DNA from: Chamaelirium japonicum
Lineage: Eukaryota; Streptophyta; Magnoliopsida; Liliales; Melanthiaceae
DNA: 64,000 nt
Assembly: GCA_947650365.1 (NCBI GenBank)
Contig: OX393553.1
Coordinates: 69,323,716 to 69,387,715 of the forward strand
Direction: 5' to 3'
In this document: piece after piece, positions 35,182-47,692 of the stretch
Numbering within the stretch: the first letter of the stretch is position 1
Layout: each line of letters starts with the position of its first letter
Made by a program: the position numbers and the translations under genes
Notes under the pieces: model-generated
What the model saw: only the letters and a program-made list of their open reading frames with translations
Databases searched by the model: none
What the model was told of the DNA's origin: nothing

Positions 35182-35212
35182 GGGATCGGAAGAGTATGGA
35201 GCCTGCGATGGC

Positions 35213-35567
35213 TCAGAGTTGTCGGGCTGTAGGGTTTTGAGAGGGTTGAAGGGAACTACTTCGCGTACCCCGTTTCCTCCCAAAAATCGATTCCCACCAC
35301 ATACCCCTCAGGTGTGGTCGGAGGCGTCGGAACTCGGGCTTGAGCTTGTCGAAGGCGGCGTCTAGGAGGCCGCCGTCGAGGAGGGAGGGGTGGTCGGACT
35401 TGAGGTGGGAGAGGGAGGACTTGAGGCCGGAGAGGAAGCGGCAATCGGCGACGAAGCGGTCCGTAGTCGAAGTTCGACGCCGTGGAGGCGACAGTCCTGA
35501 TAGTGGATGCAAGAGACGGCTGGGATTTGTACACGTCAGTCTGGTTTAAAAGAAGGTTGTAAAACAT
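35213..35567 (-). pseudogene. frameshifted coding-like fragment upstream of neurochondrin
   Basis: Two overlapping minus-strand frames look protein-like: SQPSLASTIRTVASTASNF in one and DRFVADCRFLSGLKSSLSHL, then DGGLLDAAFDKLKPEF, in the other. A frameshift near 35460 appears to join them. I do not recognise the family. It ends in the repeat at 35266-35313 shared with the element at 35590-36125, so it may have been carried there by a transposon. Confidence 0.35.
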
Positions 35568-35589
35568 TCTGATTGAATATTATTTGGGA

Positions 35590-36125
35590 AATTTAATTCT
35601 AACGCCAAAACGATTCATAAACCCCGTGTCCTCTCAAAAAATCGATTCCCACCTCCCAACCTTTGTCAAGCCCACCGCCCACTTGCTTCCTTCCTTCCCT
35701 CTCCACACAATCCGTGATTCCATTGTCAAAGACGCCACTGCTTCCCCTCCTCCTCCTTCTGTATCATTGTCGGATGCACTCCTTGAGCCTGTCGTTGAAA
35801 CCCCCTCGCCACTGAAGGTCTAACACACACTAGAGCCGCAGCGAGATGGCACCATCTCGGACGGCTCTAGGGTGGGTTAGGGGCTTTGGTGGTGGCGGGA
35901 AAGATAGAGGAGGGAGGAGATGGCTTCAACAGCAGGCTCAACGAGCGTAGGAGGCTACTCTTACGGTGATGGGGAAGGAGGAGGAGGGAAAGTCATGCCG
36001 GCTCCAGTGGTGTGGAAGGGAAGGAGAGAAGCAGGTGGACCTGGTGAGGGGTATGAGGTAGGGAATCGATTTTTGAGAGAAAATGGGTTATATGAAGTGG
36101 TTTTGGGGTATGTATAAAATTTCAC
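35590..36125. mobile_element. TIR element (possible Pack-MULE) near the neurochondrin promoter
   Basis: The left end AAATTTAATTCTAACGCCAA...AAAAATCGATTCCC and the right end GGGAATCGATTTTTGAGAG...GGTTTTGGGGTATG are inverted repeats of about 70 bp. A third, direct, partial copy of the arm is at 35266-35313, and a related terminus (GGGAAATTTTATTCATCCC) is at 53331. The interior has short open GC-rich stretches on the plus strand (35650-35823, 35920-36117). No target duplication identified. Confidence 0.5.
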
Positions 36126-36226
36126 TTTAGAAAAAGTGTTGTTATTTGCAACCCTAACTTAATTTTTTCACGTCCAACCATACAATTCAAAAGTGTGTAG
36201 CCAATGATTTACAAAGCGGCACATAA

Positions 36227-36467
36227 GGGGCTATTTGGCATGCGGAACAGCTGTTCCACCTAAACCTCATCCGAATGAGAGTATTATGGATAATTACTAT
36301 TTTTACTGTAATTGGGAGGCTGAGCGAGCCGATTGGCATAGAAACCCAGAAAACGATCAAAAATCAGTCCTGATCCTTCGTTTCAGCGGAACAAAAGTAC
36401 CCGTTACTTTTGAAATAACAACTCTTAAAATCAGGAACAGCGATTCCGGATTAATGCCAAACACCCC
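36227..36467. mobile_element. Tourist-like (PIF/Harbinger) MITE
   Basis: GGGGCTATTTGGCAT and TGCCAAACACCCC are inverted ends bordered by TAA on the left and TTA on the right. PIF/Harbinger MITEs have GGGG-type ends and duplicate TTA/TAA. No ORF of its own family. Confidence 0.65.
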
Positions 36468-36544
36468 TTAATATGACAGTCTAATGCTTCTTATGCATTT
36501 TGGGTCCTTATGTGCATTACCTCTTCATTTTGTGCTTGGATGTT

Positions 36545-38708
36545 CTCACCCATAACCTAAATCGGCTCCTTCAAACTAGCAGGTTGCATCCACCCTAATC
36601 CTCAAAATCTTCCAATTGGAATGTTTGCATATATCGAGGATTCTTTATTATTCACTGAGGCTAAGCATGACCAAGTTACCCTTATGATTTATTTAATTAA
36701 TAAGTATTGTCGGTTATGAGGACAAAAGGTTAATATTTACAAATCGGCTATTATTTATGGGGTTTAAATTAATCACCAGTTCCAGTCGAAAATCATGTAT
36801 GTCCTTCATATGAATCAACTCCAATGGCCTTTTATATATATGGGGGCTCTAATTGACAGTAAATGCGTCCGGTCAAGGACATGAATTTTATCGTCCAAAA
36901 AATTTCTAAGTGCATTACTGGCTAGAAAGGGCACCTGCTTTCCTTCCCGTGCCACATAGCTCTGGTTAAATATGATCTTCAATCCTTACCGATGTTTTAT
37001 TTTTCTAATATGTGGATCCCGGTTGTGACTATGGGAACTATTGAGCACGAATTCCATCGATTTTTGTAGGTAATTAGGGGTGATGGCCGACATGGGCTTC
37101 ACTTAGTTAACTAGACTGAGGTGTGTAAACCACTCGATAATGGTGGTCTTGGTGCGCCAACTTCGTCCGCTCAAACAATCTTTAATGGGGAAAAAGGTAT
37201 TTCAAGTGCTTAATGACCATGAAAACCCGTGGGTGAACTTTGTGCGATGTAAATATGAGGTCCCCGATGATATCTAATCTTGACCTCAACCGAGCAAATG
37301 CTCCAGGGCGTGGTGAACTATTTTATGAGGGTATCATTGTGGTGTGATCCAGGGCCTTGGATCGGTGTGTCTTTTTGACATTTGGACTATGCCTTAGCTG
37401 ATCGCAACCCCACTTTCACATGATGTACACACTTTAGATTTGCAAAACCCGATGTTACCCAGCGGATTGATGAGCTTCTAACAAGTAATGGGGATTAGAA
37501 TGTGACCATGTGGCTTAGAGAGTTCCCTGGCGAATGGGCGCCACTTATTATGTTCATACCAATCCTTCAAGGCCAACCACACGCTAGCATTCTCTGGGAA
37601 CCATCCCTTGCCCCAATCCTCTCAGTCCGCATGGCCTACGCTTCCTTAATTGCTCCGAGTGCAACTAGTATTATTCCTCCAGTTTGGAAGCACCTTTGGA
37701 AGCTCAAATGTAGCCCTTGGCGGAAGGCCTTCCTTTGGAAATTGTTGCATTAGTGTGTCCAGCTTTTATCTTACTTGGCTTAAACATTGATCTCGTCTGC
37801 CCATGATGCTTAGTAGACGATGAAACCATTGAGCATGCATTTTTCTACTACCCACTTGTTTATCAGATCTAGATGATGACCATAACACAACTTGCTTTGA
37901 CAAGCACTCTAACTTCCATATCAGATCTTGAACCCATTTTTTGTTAAGAGCCTGATAGGTCAAGGTCAAAAAGTAATCGATACAAGTCAGTCCTCTATTT
38001 CCTGACTTGGCATGTTTGGAAAGCGCACAACTGTGCAGTCTGTGCTCACTTTGATACAATTAATGAAACTACAGGTCTCACGATTAAGACAACTTTGAAG
38101 GAGTTTAAATGGTATGTTCATGCCTGCAATAATCTATATGGTATGTCAAATTTTTCCCCTGATTGACACGACAAGCTCCAGTTGGTGTTAGACGGTTCCC
38201 ACCGGCTCTAGGTTACGTTATACTCAACTTTGATGGATCCTTCCATCAATCTTCATGAAGATCGAGGAGGTGCAGGCTATGTTCTAGGAGACCATAAGAG
38301 TGAAATACTTGTTGTGGGGGTTGTTACCTTATTTGATTCTTCTGTGTAGGGCATGGAGGAGTGGAGCCCATGAGAAGGGTTGCACACCACGGGGATATAT
38401 AGGGGGGGACTCTTTTAAAAACGCTGCACAACTATAGACGAGAGGCCTCTTAAGTTCATTATTGATGGATTGTTGTACCCAGCTTTCCTCATTATCAGAG
38501 TTCATACATCTATAGTGAAGAAAATATTATTGTTGATCACCTTGAAAGCCTCGAACGTATGACGACAACAACGCACCGCCGGACTGATGGGTTTCCATTA
38601 TATATTGCAACTATATATGGCCCTACTGGACTGTTCTATGTACTACCATATTCGACATGGTTAATTTATGTAATCTTGTATAGTGTAACTCCTTGCTACA
38701 AAAAAAAA
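36545..38708 (+). pseudogene. decayed LINE (reverse transcriptase C-terminus, zf-RVT, RNase H)
   Basis: Plus-strand fragments in several frames appear in the right order: a degraded FADDSLLF-like AYIEDSLLFTEA (about 36629), GQKVN...KSAIIYG (about 36720), WKHLWKLKCSPWRKAFLWKLLH (about 37690) and an RNase H-like LNFDGS...GGAGYVL (about 38223-38285). A run of A at 38699-38708 marks the 3' end. Many stops and frameshifts. A different LINE family from the one at 23671. Confidence 0.65.
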
Positions 38709-38791
38709 CCAGCTCGAAACAACAAACTCAGATCCGAGCAGGGCATGCAAGTATTGGGTGATTTAGCTCGGTGATTGGGTAATGGAGATAC

Positions 38792-40701
38792 TGTTGGATT
38801 TGGATCCGCTTATCAGAGTCGCAACGGAAGCAAAAGATAGATCCGAAGATCATACGGTGTATGTTTCATTACAATTAACTCTACAAAACAATCTATATGC
38901 AAATCTATGATCTTAGCATATGTGCGGACACTCTAGAGACATACTACGATCTACGGAAAACATGCATGCATCTAGTTAGGTGTTTAGAATCATCATACCT
39001 TATGGATCTATGATCCGGAGAGGACGGAATGATGAAAAACCGCACTAGAATCTCAAGGGAAGCTGTCAGATGGCACCTTGTCCTTTGCGAGTTGAGGAAT
39101 CCTCGAAGTCCCGTCTCTGAGTGCAAGTACTACGAGCCGACGGAAGAATTCGTTGCGAAGATGACGGCGTGCCGGTAGATCTCCTCCTTCTCTTTCTCTC
39201 TTCTTCCTTCTCCTTCCTTCCTCCTTCTTCTTCCCTCTTCTTCCTCTTTCTTCCTTGGCCGAAACCTTAGAGAAGGAGAAAGGGAGAGGGGTTCGGGTAT
39301 TAGGAGAGGGGGAGCACCTAGAGCCGGCCCCTCCCCCTCCCCCTCCATTCTACATATAGGGCCGGTCTTCTAGTGTCATACGCAAGCTAGGGCCGGCCCT
39401 AAAGAGTTTGGGATGAGGGGGGGTCGGTTTTAGCGTTTCCAAGTGTCTATCGTGAAGCCTGGACGAAAACGCCTTTCACGAAAAGTGAAAAACTGAAAGA
39501 GAGATTGAGTGAGGTGCGCTACTCGGAATCGAGTTCCGTCAGCGCCTATGAGCTTCTAGAATTATTCCGCTCATTCTAAGATCCATATTCAATATGTTCT
39601 GAGCCATATTTCAGTATTTACCAAAATACCCCTATAGCTCCTAACACATGTGAATTAGGTTCTTAGGCTTCGGGCTTGCGCTCCATCGTGCTACTTCGCA
39701 TCCAACGTATCCAACCAGGTCGGGGAACAATTCCTATACGCAACAACAGGGTGGAACCTTCAGGGTTCGGGATCTCTAGCTCCAACCGGATCCCTGATTA
39801 ACTGTTCCGCTGACACACCGAAAGTTCCGTTAATCAGTCCTAATCCGATTAACCCGCGCAGCCACTTAGAGTGCGACGCGAGTTGAACTCTAGTGATCCT
39901 AAACTCATGTTACTCCCTCGTAACCCTGTTCTCTACTATACTCCGATAATCCTCAGTCCCTCCTATTACTGGTGCCATGATACGACTCGGGCGGTGGGGA
40001 GCACCGTCAGATCCTGATCGATCATCTGACTAGGGTTTGATGACTTGTCATCTATAACACCACACACCTTACGGTGCTATGCCTAGTAGTCATACTGACA
40101 ACCACCAGGCCTAGGTTAATTATGTGGACAAATTGACTCATCAAAACGCACCCATCCATCGCTGGACGTCGGATAACCTGTAGGGATTGCATGCCACCCA
40201 AGCGCCAGCCGGGTAACCCAACGTACCGTGGTATTGGACTATGCAAGGTCCGCACACGTTGGTACATCAAAGCACCACACAACTGGTTGGCCCAGTGCGC
40301 ATGGTCCCTCAGGGTTAAGGACGGATTATCTATAGTAGTAAGACGGTTTATGCACCAGTGTCTGAATCACTGAACTATGCACCGTCTTGGTTCCTGTTCA
40401 ACAAGATCATCGTGCGTGGAGACTTCACCACATCCTCTACCTGCCAATAACTTATTCTCGGTGAAGCGACCGGCATCACCAAAGCTGTGAACTAGTTCTA
40501 GGTCTACACAGAACTAGTCCACTGGGTCTCCCAAGCATGAATCCACCATGCGCCTCAATGGCCTACTGTGTTCCCTAGAGTCCTTTTATTATATGTGTAT
40601 TAGCATATACCAAAGTAGTATTCTAATTAAAACAATAACCAAAGTCATCTTTATTAATGTTAATACAGAAAATCCACGCTCAGGACACACGAGCTACAAC
40701 A
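38792..40701 (-). repeat. copia 3' LTR
   Basis: 1910 bp, TG...CA ends intact (minus strand TGTTGTAGCTC ... AAATCCAACA). It lacks about 15 bp and about 34 bp present in the other LTR (near 57528 and 57875). Confidence 0.95.
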
Positions 40702-40923
40702 ATCCCCCACTTGGCCTAGCGGGGAATAACAGTCTTAACTCCCATGGCATCCACGTGCTTTTCAAAAGTCTTGATCGGTAACGCCTTTGTGAAAAGGTCC
40801 GCCATGTTATCTGCAAACGCCATCTGAGTCACTGCAACCTCCCCTCGCTTCTGCAAGTCCCGGATAATATAGTATTTTTCGCTCAATATGCTTACTCTTC
40901 TGGTGATATATTGGCTCCTTGGA

Positions 40924-43263
40924 TTATGCTACCGCTCTACTATTGTCACAGTAAAGGACAATCGGATCTTGAGCTCCCGGTATGCATCCTAAGTCCGTGA
41001 GGAACTTCTTGAGCCACACCGCCTCCTTAGCTGTTTCGCACGCCGCAACGTACTCAGCCTCTGTCGTCGAATCCGCGATGAATCCCTGCTTCACGCTTCT
41101 CCAACTGGCAGCTCCTCCTCCTAATGAAAACACAAACCCTGACGTCGATCTCCTAGATTCCGGATCTGACGCAAAGTCAGAATCCGTATATCCAATCGGC
41201 ATCAGTTCTTGTGAAGAGTAAACTAACTCATAATCTCTCGTCCTACGGAGATACTTGAGTATACTTTTCACAGCAGTCTAGTGCCCTGGATCCGGATTTG
41301 ACTGATACCTGCCCATCATGCCTACTGCATAGCATATATCTGGTCTCGTGCACTGCATAGCATACATCAGACTCCCTACAGCCGAAGCATAAGGTATCTT
41401 CTGCATCTCTACCCTCTCCTCAGGAGTCTTAGGATCATGTCTAACAAAGTTCAATTTCTCCTCTCAGATACACTGTTTTGTTGCGGTATCCCTGGTGCAA
41501 ACAACTGGGATACGATCCCATGCTCACGCAGGTACCCAATAAATTTATCCGATAGGTATTCACCTCCTCGATCCGATCGAAGAGACTTGATGTTTTTACC
41601 CGTCGATCTGCTTTTCTGCTTCAGCTTTGAACTCCTTGAACTTATCAAATGATTCAGACTTCTACCGCATTAGGTATATGTATCCAAACCTTGAGTGATC
41701 ATCCGTGAAGGTGATGAAATACTCGAAGCCTCCTATGGCACGGACACTTATGGGCCCATATACATCAGTGTGTACCAACTCTAATACCTCCTGAGATCTG
41801 CTACCATTGGCTCGGAAAGATCTTTTAGTCATCTTGCCTTCCAGACAAGACTCACACGTCGGTAGGCTTTCTGAAATATCTGGACTTAAAAGTCCTACCT
41901 TAGCCAACCTGTGAATCATGTCTGAGGCTATGTGTCTAAGCCTTAGATGTCAAATGAGTGTTGGATTATCTAAGGGATTTTTTCTTTTAGATGAATTAAC
42001 CACACAAGCTTCAGTTATGTTATCCTGCACGCTTATAATTAGTGTTAATTACATAGAGATCATTCTGTATCTTTCTCTTACAAACAAAGGAACCATTCAA
42101 TTTAATTGGCACACCAGAAGCATCAAATAAAACTGAAAAACCTTCATTATTCAATAAGAAAATAGAAATTAAATTTCGTCTCAAGGACGGTACATAAAGT
42201 ATGTCTCTAAGTAATAAACTTCTTCTATCAAAAAACTACAAGACGACATCTCCAACTGCTTCAGCCTCTGCCACAGCCTCAGTTCCCATGCTTAGGATTA
42301 TCTTTCCATCACCCAGTTTTCTTGTCTCCTTGAATCCCTGCAAATTATTGCAAGCATGGTTAGTGGAACCAGAATCCACAATCCATGAAACTGGAGAACA
42401 ACTGGATGCTACAAGGGATTCCACTATGTGGATTTGAGATATACCTGTCTCAGCCTTCTTGGGAGCCGCGCAACAGTCACCTTTCCAGTGCCCCTTCTTG
42501 CCGCATCGGAAATATTTTCCTTTGGGCTTCGCCGGACCATTCTGCTTAGGAACCTGCGACTGCACCTGGCCCATCTTCACGGGCTTCTTTGACTTTCTTT
42601 TTTGAAACTTATCTTTGGCTTTCAGAGAAGAATTCCGCTCTACGTTCAGGGATCGAGCTCCTACCTTCATCCCATCCTCTACCGCCTGGAGCGCCGCTAG
42701 GAGTTTTGCGTTAGATATTTCCAACCGTTAAGGTTGTAGTTGGTAACGAAGCCCTCAAACATTCCTGACAGAGATGCTAGGAAAATATCGGTCTGGATCT
42801 CTGCATCCAAGATGATATCGAAGGAACCAAGCTCATTCACATAGCCAAACAATTTCAGCATATAATCCCGAACTAAAATCCCCTCTGCTATCTTCGTGGA
42901 CACCAATTTTTTGATAGTCAGGTAACGAGTTACCCGACTATGACCCTCGAACATTTCCTTTAGATAGAGCATCATGCATGTCTGAAGCGAAGGCCATGTC
43001 TTTGACTTGCTTCTGAATGACGGTCTGCAAGGATGTCACTATGTAGCACTTGCACATCTTATCAGCATCTAGCCAGTCTTTCTATTCCTTCAATTGAGCC
43101 TCAGTAGCACTTGGTCCCGGCATGGCCGGTTGAGGGGTGCTTAGGGCAATTGTGTGTTTGCCAACCTTAGGACGAGCATCAGGTTACGCTTCCAGTCCTC
43201 GTAGTTTGGTCCCGTAAGTTTGTTATCATTAAGGATGGAGGCAAGGGGGTCGAGCTTGGTCAT
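40924..43263 (-). pseudogene. copia gag-pol remnants (gag, protease, integrase, RNase H)
   Basis: The gag start is at 43263 (MTKLDPLASILNDNKLTG), with stops and a shift by about 43150. A gag segment follows at 42697-42975. The nucleocapsid at 42236-42724 has the zinc knuckle ...FRCGKKGHWKGDC with Tyr where the first Cys is expected, then the protease motif WIVDSGSTNHAC. Integrase parts are at 41662-41919 (HTDVYGPI, FTDDHSR) and 41451-41648 (SDRGGEY). Next comes the extreme end of the reverse transcriptase (YASAVGSLMYAM, about 41400) and RNase H (41271-40924, YTDSDFASD, TTEAEYVA). The integrase C-terminus and most of the transcriptase are absent. Confidence 0.9.
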
Positions 43264-43319
43264 GATTTCTGTAAACTATGATTTAACACTACACCAAAAC
43301 AATGGTTTGCTTACGTTTA

Positions 43320-43625
43320 TAACCGTTATAAATATTTTTTCTCACGGTTATATCCGTGAGTAATATGGCATCACAAATTTTAGTCACGGATATACCCACG
43401 GTTATATCCGTTATAATAGATCACATAATCACGGATATAACCGTGGGTATTAATCCATATTCTCACAGTTATATCCGTCGCAATATGCCATAATGTGATG
43501 ATTACCATCTCAACTGTCACGCATATAACCGTGAGTAAGTTGCTTAATGATTTTTTAAAAATTTCGACCGTTGGAATTACTAACGATTGCCTTCAGTTTT
43601 GTCATGGTTATAACCGTGACAAACA
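43320..43625. repeat. CACTA subterminal palindrome array, left end
   Basis: About seven copies of words like CACGGTTATATCCGTGAG and CACGGATATAACCGTG. They are the probable binding sites of the transposase accessory protein. Confidence 0.85.
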
Positions 43626-43830
43626 AAAAGAGCAGATGTGATCTTCACACATAATCCTCACATATGCATGAGCAATGGAGGGATCGTCGAAGGTTGATGG
43701 TGGGCCAAGAAATCAAGAACTAAGACTCAGTACAAAACTCATAGCCTCGAACAATCAAGCATCGCAAAGACATGTTAAAACCAACTTCCAACACACATTA
43801 ATCAAATTATCATTTCCGTCATTTTATAAA

Positions 43831-45190
43831 TCACAAAAAATATGGTATATTTAACAACACTACATATAAACTCTGTAGTTGATACAGAACTCCGTAAAGC
43901 TGAAGTTCCATTGACTTCAAGCTGTTGCCATTGGAGAAGAGCTTTAAAGGCGAGCGTATGTCTTCAAAAGAGTTTGCTTCAATAATATGCAGGTTTGAGA
44001 GACCCCCCATCAGCTCCAAATCGGTCGCTATATGCTCAGATGGTTTAACTTCAGGAAAGAAAGAGTCATCATGGCCTACTTTGCTATCTTCGATCGACTT
44101 TGCTTCGAGAACTTGCAGCTCTGAATCATCAGTCTCTGATAGTTTAGGGTCTCCATTAGCGATGTCAGACTCACCGGACTCAACTTCAGTCTTTTCTGTT
44201 ACTGATCTCTCAATATTCGACTCCGGTTCAGAAATCAGCACAGTTTCTTCATGGAGTTGCTTAAAAGCTTAATCAAATTCTTCAAAAGAGCCCGCTTCAA
44301 GAACATATAGCTTCGGATTATACACCATCATCTCAGGGTCTTCACCGGATGTCCGCAGTGAAGACCCGACTTCTGATTCCATCGCGTATGGTTTGTTCAT
44401 GACTGAATGCAGCTCATCTAAGACATTCAAATTTGCTTCTGAGGGTAGCATGGCTTTAGAAACATGAAGCTGAGTAGGGAATTGACCATTATTGACGAAT
44501 TGGCCATCGGATTCCAACTCCATTTCAGGATCTCCTTGTTCTGATTTCAATTTTTCAGCCCCAAAGTCACCGACTACATCCAATTCTGACAACAAACCTT
44601 CAACAAACCTTCAACTGATTCTCCTGATAAAATATCCTTCTCAATTGGCTTTGGAGGAGAACCAATTTCTGAGATATCTCCCTGCGTGCCGAATGACACA
44701 GAACTGGTGGAATTTAAACCTTCTTTTTCTGCATAAAACAAGGCTTTATTAAGTGTTGAGATTAAATAAAATGGGTTTTTTTTCCCTTCAAATGATGATA
44801 GGCTAGAGATAGAACTGAATTTTCCCTTACCTGCATGAAATAAAGCTTCATCAAGTGCTGATATGTTAGCGAGGGAAGCTCCGATGGCTGATGAGTTTGA
44901 ATCATAAACGGGGCCGTCAACTTGTGTGTCAGGTGTGTGAGGAATGCCCAAGAGCTCCAAAGTGCAAGTAGGCGCAAGCTCTTTTAAAGACTCTTCTATC
45001 TAAAATCATGACTAACATATTTAGTTATAAACAACAGGTACATTTAGAATAAAGATAGCCACAGAGAAAAATATTTGCCTGTGATAGCAGTGCCATTTTC
45101 CCTAAAGAAAGTTTGCTTCTTAGTAGATATTGCGCACGAGCAAGGGCTTCAAATCCTTCAGAAACTTTTCCTTTCTCAAGACGTTATTTG
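43831..45190 (-). pseudogene. captured host-gene fragment inside the CACTA element
   Basis: Two exon-like blocks: about 45079-45190 (EGFEALARAQYLLRSKLSLG) and 43831-44999. They join in frame across a 79-bp intron with a GC donor (CAG|GCAAAT) and a TTTTAG acceptor. The larger block is acidic and Ser-rich, with repeats of the type VLEAGSFEEFD followed by AFKQLHEE. This resembles uncharacterised large acidic plant proteins (annotated as titin-like or cardiomyopathy-associated); that match is from memory and tentative. Coding is broken: an 11-bp tandem duplication near 44605 shifts the frame, and a TAA replaces a leucine-type codon at about 44270 between EEFD and AFKQ. Confidence 0.55.
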
Positions 45191-45324
45191 CGATTGAGCA
45201 CTTCAAGAAGAATATAAACTACTGTGAAGAGAGAACTGGGAGGCAAATCTTACCAAGGCAAACTGATGTTTTTTTTCTTGTTTGCTAGTATACTTACTTC
45301 AGCTAGTGCCAAGTAGGCAAATCT

Positions 45325-45773
45325 TACAGGCTCTATGCTGTTAAACTAGGCCTAACATCCAAGCTTGAGAGCTAAACCTGGATGCCACTATGTCCCTGAC
45401 CAGCACAGCACACTGTCAAGCAAAAAGGAACAATTATCCAATTATTAAGAGGGAAAAAAAAGAGACTGATCAGCATTTAATGAGGTCTACCTACATGCTT
45501 GCAGTAAAACGGAGACCAAGTCCACCCTACTGGAACCTGTAAACCAAAATCAAAAAGATCGATCTATCCCAACTTTGTTACTGAAGGCTGAAATCGGACT
45601 TACAGTACCGATTCAGTCTCAGAAGTCAAAACAATTTATGTCAATTCGGACCAAAGGCTTAGGATCAGAGTTAAAATAAAACATCACCTATCTTCACATG
45701 AAGCCAAGTATGCAAAATTCGAAACTAATAAGGATGGTAATACAAGCAGCACATTAGTAGGTATGAAGAATCT
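45325..45773. repeat. 449-bp direct repeat, copy 1
   Basis: TACAGGCTCTATGCTGTTAA... matches 46213-46661 with only about a dozen substitutions and no net length change. Offset 888 bp. Function unknown; it may be intron or flank of the captured gene. Confidence 0.93.
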
Positions 45774-46212
45774 CCAACCTGTATTAAAGATAAAATATTT
45801 TTTATCATCCATGCAATCAGTAGTAACATTTGTGGAGTATTATATACCAATTACTTATTACTTGTTAGTTCAACAATTAAGAATGATCTGTTGCTATTAG
45901 ATGGCTTAAGCACGATTACATTCTACTATGATGCTTTGTCTCAAATCAAAAGGCATTCATCTTTGTCTCAAATTCAGCTTTTACATTCTGCACATGTGAT
46001 AAAATTATCAAGATTTGATTTCTTTACAAAATTCTACTCAACTTCTTCTTAGAAAAGCATAACAATATAGTGCTACAGTCAAAAATGCATAACAATATGA
46101 TTTCAATTTGGTTTTAATATAGTGCTACAGTAAAAATTGCAGATTCAAAGCCAAACAATATGAACCAACATGCCCTTAAACTAGAAAAAAAAATTGAGGG
46201 CCACACCAAATA

Positions 46213-46661
46213 TACAGGCTCTATGTTGTTAAACTAGGCCTGACATCCAAGCTTGAGAGCTAAACCTGGATGCCACTATGTCCCTGGCCAGCACAGCACA
46301 CTGTCAAGCAAAAAGGAACAACTATCCAATTATTAAGAGGGAAAAAAAAGAGACAGATCAGCACTTAATGAGGTCTACCTACATGCTTGCAGTAAAATGG
46401 AGACCAAGTCCACCCTACTGGAACCTGTAAACCAAAATCAAAAAGATCGATCTATCCCAACTTTGTTACTGAAGGCTGAAATCGGACTTACAGTACCGAT
46501 TCAGTCTCAGAAGTCAAAACAATTTATGTCAATTCGGACCAAAGGCTTAGGATCAGGGTTAAAATAAAACATCACCTATCTTCACATGAAGCCAAGTATG
46601 CAAAATTCGAAACTAGTAAGGATGGTAATACAAGCAGCACATTAGTAGGTATGAAGAATCT
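46213..46661. repeat. 449-bp direct repeat, copy 2
   Basis: Second copy of 45325-45773. The high identity points to a recent duplication within the CACTA element. Confidence 0.93.
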
Positions 46662-47690
46662 TCGACAGACAAAAAACCAGATAGGATAATTATGATAGGG
46701 CTTACCTCATTAATATATAGTTCAGATCTACGTTGAACAAGAAGAATTTCTAATCTTAAATGGATTGTAGTCCACTGAGCCATATTTGGGATACATCAAA
46801 TACTTAAGTACTGTCTTGATGGAACTATGCATAGATAATTTTAATATACAGTTCAGATCTAATTACTAATTCTAAGATATACAGTTCAGATCTCTACCCC
46901 CAACTGTGCCATCTGCTTCCACATTAATTGAGTAAAGCTTATCGGTTGCAGGAGGGAACACCTGTGCATCTCCCATAGCCTGGGACGTATTAGAATTGTA
47001 CGACATTCTGCAATACGATGGTTATTATGATGTACAAGAGTTCATGAAGCAATAAATTTAGAATAATGTACTACTTACGAAAAATATCTTACAAAGGGTA
47101 TGTGTAGATAGTCCATGAAAGTATGTTTAAATACATCTTACACTGTCATATAGTATAACAGTATCAAATTGTACAATTGTGCTTACCTGCTAAAAAGTAA
47201 TACTGCATCATACTATGTTATGTAAACTGTTATGTGATACCATGTATCATATAAGCAAACCACATATTATAGACATGTTGGTATATATATGTAGCATAGT
47301 GTGTACCACTACATTAAATCACAGCCACAATGTGAATAGGAGCACAAATCTGTGTTAAATGGTCAGGATAGAGATGGGAGAACCAAAACATTATGCATTC
47401 ATTATGTTGTTTTCATTTCCAAATCATGCATGTGACTAACTAAGAGAATATAACATGGTTTAAGTTCAGAAAGCAAAAAAAAATGTCACTTTTAACATAT
47501 AAGCATGTACTGGTCAAGAAAATATAATCAGTAAATCAAAGATATGACTAAATAAAATAAAAAAAGACATTTAACTAGTACTTCCAGAACTTGACAACTT
47601 TATCAAATGTTATGGAATCTGAAAATATGGATTTAATCCGCATAGATAAAAAACAAATGCAGAAATTAAACATGAAATCTTCAACACATA
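46662..47690. other. CACTA internal spacer, nothing recognised
   Basis: AT-rich, no ORF of note. Confidence 0.5.
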
Positions 47691-47692
47691 TA

